Positions 62,030 to 64,000 of a stretch of DNA of 64,000 nt are shown one piece after another. Source of the DNA: Heliopora coerulea (lineage: Eukaryota; Cnidaria; Anthozoa; Scleralcyonacea; Helioporidae). A program made the translations under genes and the position numbers. The DNA is taken from positions 4,071,501-4,135,500 of the forward strand of contig JASJOG010000002.1 in assembly GCA_030142905.1 (NCBI GenBank), in the 5' to 3' direction. How positions within the stretch are numbered: the stretch's first letter is position 1; every line of letters starts with the position of its first letter. Below the pieces are notes generated by a model. The model saw only the letters and a program-made list of their open reading frames with translations, ran no database searches and was not told the DNA's origin.

Positions 62030-63955
62030 CTAAAGTCAGGGAAAATAAGAAAAAGTAGACCATTACATCACAATCACCAGTGTTTAAAATAAACCAAATG
62101 GGCAGCAGGTGGCTTTTGATAAAACTAAGCACCAAATAAATTAATCAACACATTGATACAGCAAACAACAGTCTTTAAAGAAATGCATGACTAGTAATGT
62201 AGAGGTAGGACTCAGCATTGCCTTGTTAATGCTTCAAGATAGGGTGATGGTCTGAGGTCTTACTATTCCACACTTGGTATGAGGCTACACAGTGGCAAGT
62301 GTCATTTGCCACAGAATCATTTTATAAAGTATAGGTGGATCCATTGGGAGACTGAGAGGGCTTAAGCCCTCATGCACTCATCACTCATCATCCACTGCTC
62401 ATTCATGAGATATATACATGTATTAATTGGCATGCTTTAATGTCGTCACATAAAAGGCTTTTTTTTTCCCATTTAGTATCAACTTGGTGAAATACCATTT
62501 ACAAGTAATCATCTTAGTGACTGCACAGTAGCATGCTTCACACACATGTACATCAATGACTCTTCAATGTATATTGAATAGTGTGAAGCAAGTTTCACAC
62601 AACCTGGAATAAATTTATCCCAAAAGAGTATGCTGGAGAAGATTATTTTTAAGTTAGCTTCATTTGCAGTAGCTGAAAATCACAGTAAATACTGCATAGC
62701 TGAAAAACGTTCTCTCCCCAATGACACAGGTTAGGCTATCTCAATCAGGGGTCCCAGTAAACTGTTAGGGGGCCAAAGAGAGCTGCTCAGGTCTGCTAAA
62801 TGATATCCTGGGTCTGTAAAGTTGATAATCCAAAAATTTCTAAAATGTAAATTTAAGGTTATTCTTTTACTACTGTTTAACAAGTAGCTAACATGTACAC
62901 TGGCTTTAAAAATGCCATGTACCTTTGACAATTCTAATGCAAACTAGTGGCACAGAGACGACCTGCACCAAGAATTTTTGATATATCATGACCCTAAAAC
63001 TTGCCTGCCATAGAATTCATGCACCTTGATTGTACTAGCATAATTATCATGAGTACAATGGAAATGAGTATAGTCTGTAAGACTTAAGCATCAAGCGTTA
63101 ATAAATTTTATTTTCTTAAATTTTCAATCTTACCTGTATGCTTTTGATACACAGGGCTCATCCTTTTGACAAGTAATTAACAGTCATCTGGTATTAGCCA
63201 GAGTAAAATACCAAAGTGCTCCCTTGCCACTTAATGGGTTAAGGAGATATTGTTTAACCTTTTAATACCCAGGGCTCATCCATGTGACAAGTAAAATCAG
63301 CTGGCATTGGCCAATCAGAGAGTAAAATACTAAAGCACACCCTTAGCCCATAGTGGGTTGAACATGCTCTAAAACAGTAAATATTTTATTTCTCTCTTCT
63401 CCTTAAGCATATTGTCATTTTAGAAATTCATTTATTTTAGTCCTTTCCACACTTAGCACTTTAAAATCTTAAATGTACATTCCATGCCATAAAATTGCTT
63501 GTCAGAACCAAGAATAACTGATATCAAAAACATCACAGCACTCTAATTGTGAAATCATGACTAGCCATTGTTACATCATTACAATAACTATTAATTTTAT
63601 ATTGGTTCATGAACATTAAGTCTTGGATGACAGACCTCATTATTGGAGCTGCACCCCTCTTCCACTCAGTATTTATCAGTGAAAAAAGCATTTGAAGTTC
63701 TCTTGAATAAGTAGCTCCAAAGTTTCTCCCCTCATTGAGTAAAGTTGTCTAGCATTGGCCCGAATATAATAATAGAAATCAGGGATCAGACCAAAGAGTG
63801 AATTATTGCATTTCCCATTATTCAAATAATACTAATCAACTAATTAAAATTAAATAAGCCATTTGCCAGTGAATTAATAATTAAATTAGTGTATTAAATG
63901 CATTAATTTTTCAAGATCCTGCAAATGATAGCAACTGGTGGTTTATTGTAATTAC
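62030..63955. other. intron or intergenic, with a diverged repeat pair
   Basis: No further coding signal is supported. A run of T at 62,460 and the repeat pair at 63,135-63,362 are the only structures. Confidence 0.4.
63135..63362. repeat. two diverged direct repeats of about 105 bp
   Basis: 63,135-63,241 and 63,258-63,362 share the blocks CAGGGCTCATCC, GACAAGTAA, AGAGTAAAATAC and a final TGGGTT. About 75% similarity by eye. The element class is unknown. Confidence 0.7.
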
Positions 63956-64000
63956 TTGCAGCTTTATTTGATCCCCCTCATCTTCCATACAATTAGCACT
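63956..64000 (-). CDS. possible exon end of the right-edge - strand gene
   Basis: From the window edge a frame reads ANCMEDEGDQIKLQ and ends in phase 0 at a donor GTAATT, matching the phase-0 start of the exon at 62029. The exon extends past the window, so only 45 nt are visible. Confidence 0.4.

Overview
The window is eukaryotic genomic DNA from an invertebrate animal. It is AT-rich, has spliced genes with GT-AG and GC-AG introns, and is packed with decayed transposable elements and microsatellites. The mix of Penelope-like elements (PLEs), several LINE types, hAT, Tc1, MULE and Crypton-type elements, plus a trypsin-like peptidase fused to a Death domain, fits a cnidarian such as a coral or anemone best. 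That assignment is inference.

The best-supported host gene lies on the + strand from about 22.07 to 38.84 kb. Seven exons in consistent phase encode a protein of about 430-445 residues: a short basic N-terminus, a trypsin-like serine peptidase with a visible His, Asp and Ser triad, a polar low-complexity linker on three phase-1 exons, and a C-terminal Death domain. Its 9.9-kb fifth intron holds two LINE bodies, a LINE tail, two PLEs and long microsatellites. A second host gene is glimpsed on the - strand at the right edge: one well-bounded exon at 61,918-62,029, a compatible exon end at 63,956-64,000 and a weaker terminal-exon candidate at 61,211-61,389.

Region by region: 0.4-6.85 kb is a decayed MULE-type transposon whose remains include USP-like and Ulp1-like proteases, a MULE transposase, a SWIM finger and a tail, with a 1.6-kb Tc1-like element inserted in the tail. 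At 9.1-10.0 kb is an hAT derivative with exact 8-bp target duplications. At 10.2-11.4 kb is a LINE fragment. At 14.0-14.7 kb is a non-autonomous hAT element. At 14.9-18.5 kb are PLE ends, PLE fragments, hammerhead-like motifs and a perfect 190-bp tandem duplication. At 19.8-21.9 kb is an APE-type LINE. The peptidase/Death-domain gene follows. At 41.6 kb is a small inverted-repeat element. At 42.4-46.6 kb are two - strand LINEs, one of the restriction-like-endonuclease type set in (ATT)n. At 46.7-47.2 kb is a foldback repeat with a third copy at 51.7 kb. At 52.2-53.65 kb is a Crypton-like relic next to a LINE tail. At 55.7-59.4 kb a PLE with direct terminal repeats lies between inverted repeats of another element. 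At 60.1-61.1 kb is a ZMYM1-like hAT pseudogene.

Nearly all transposon reading frames carry stops or shifts, so none is called intact. Apart from the listed repeats, the remaining stretches show nothing I can name.
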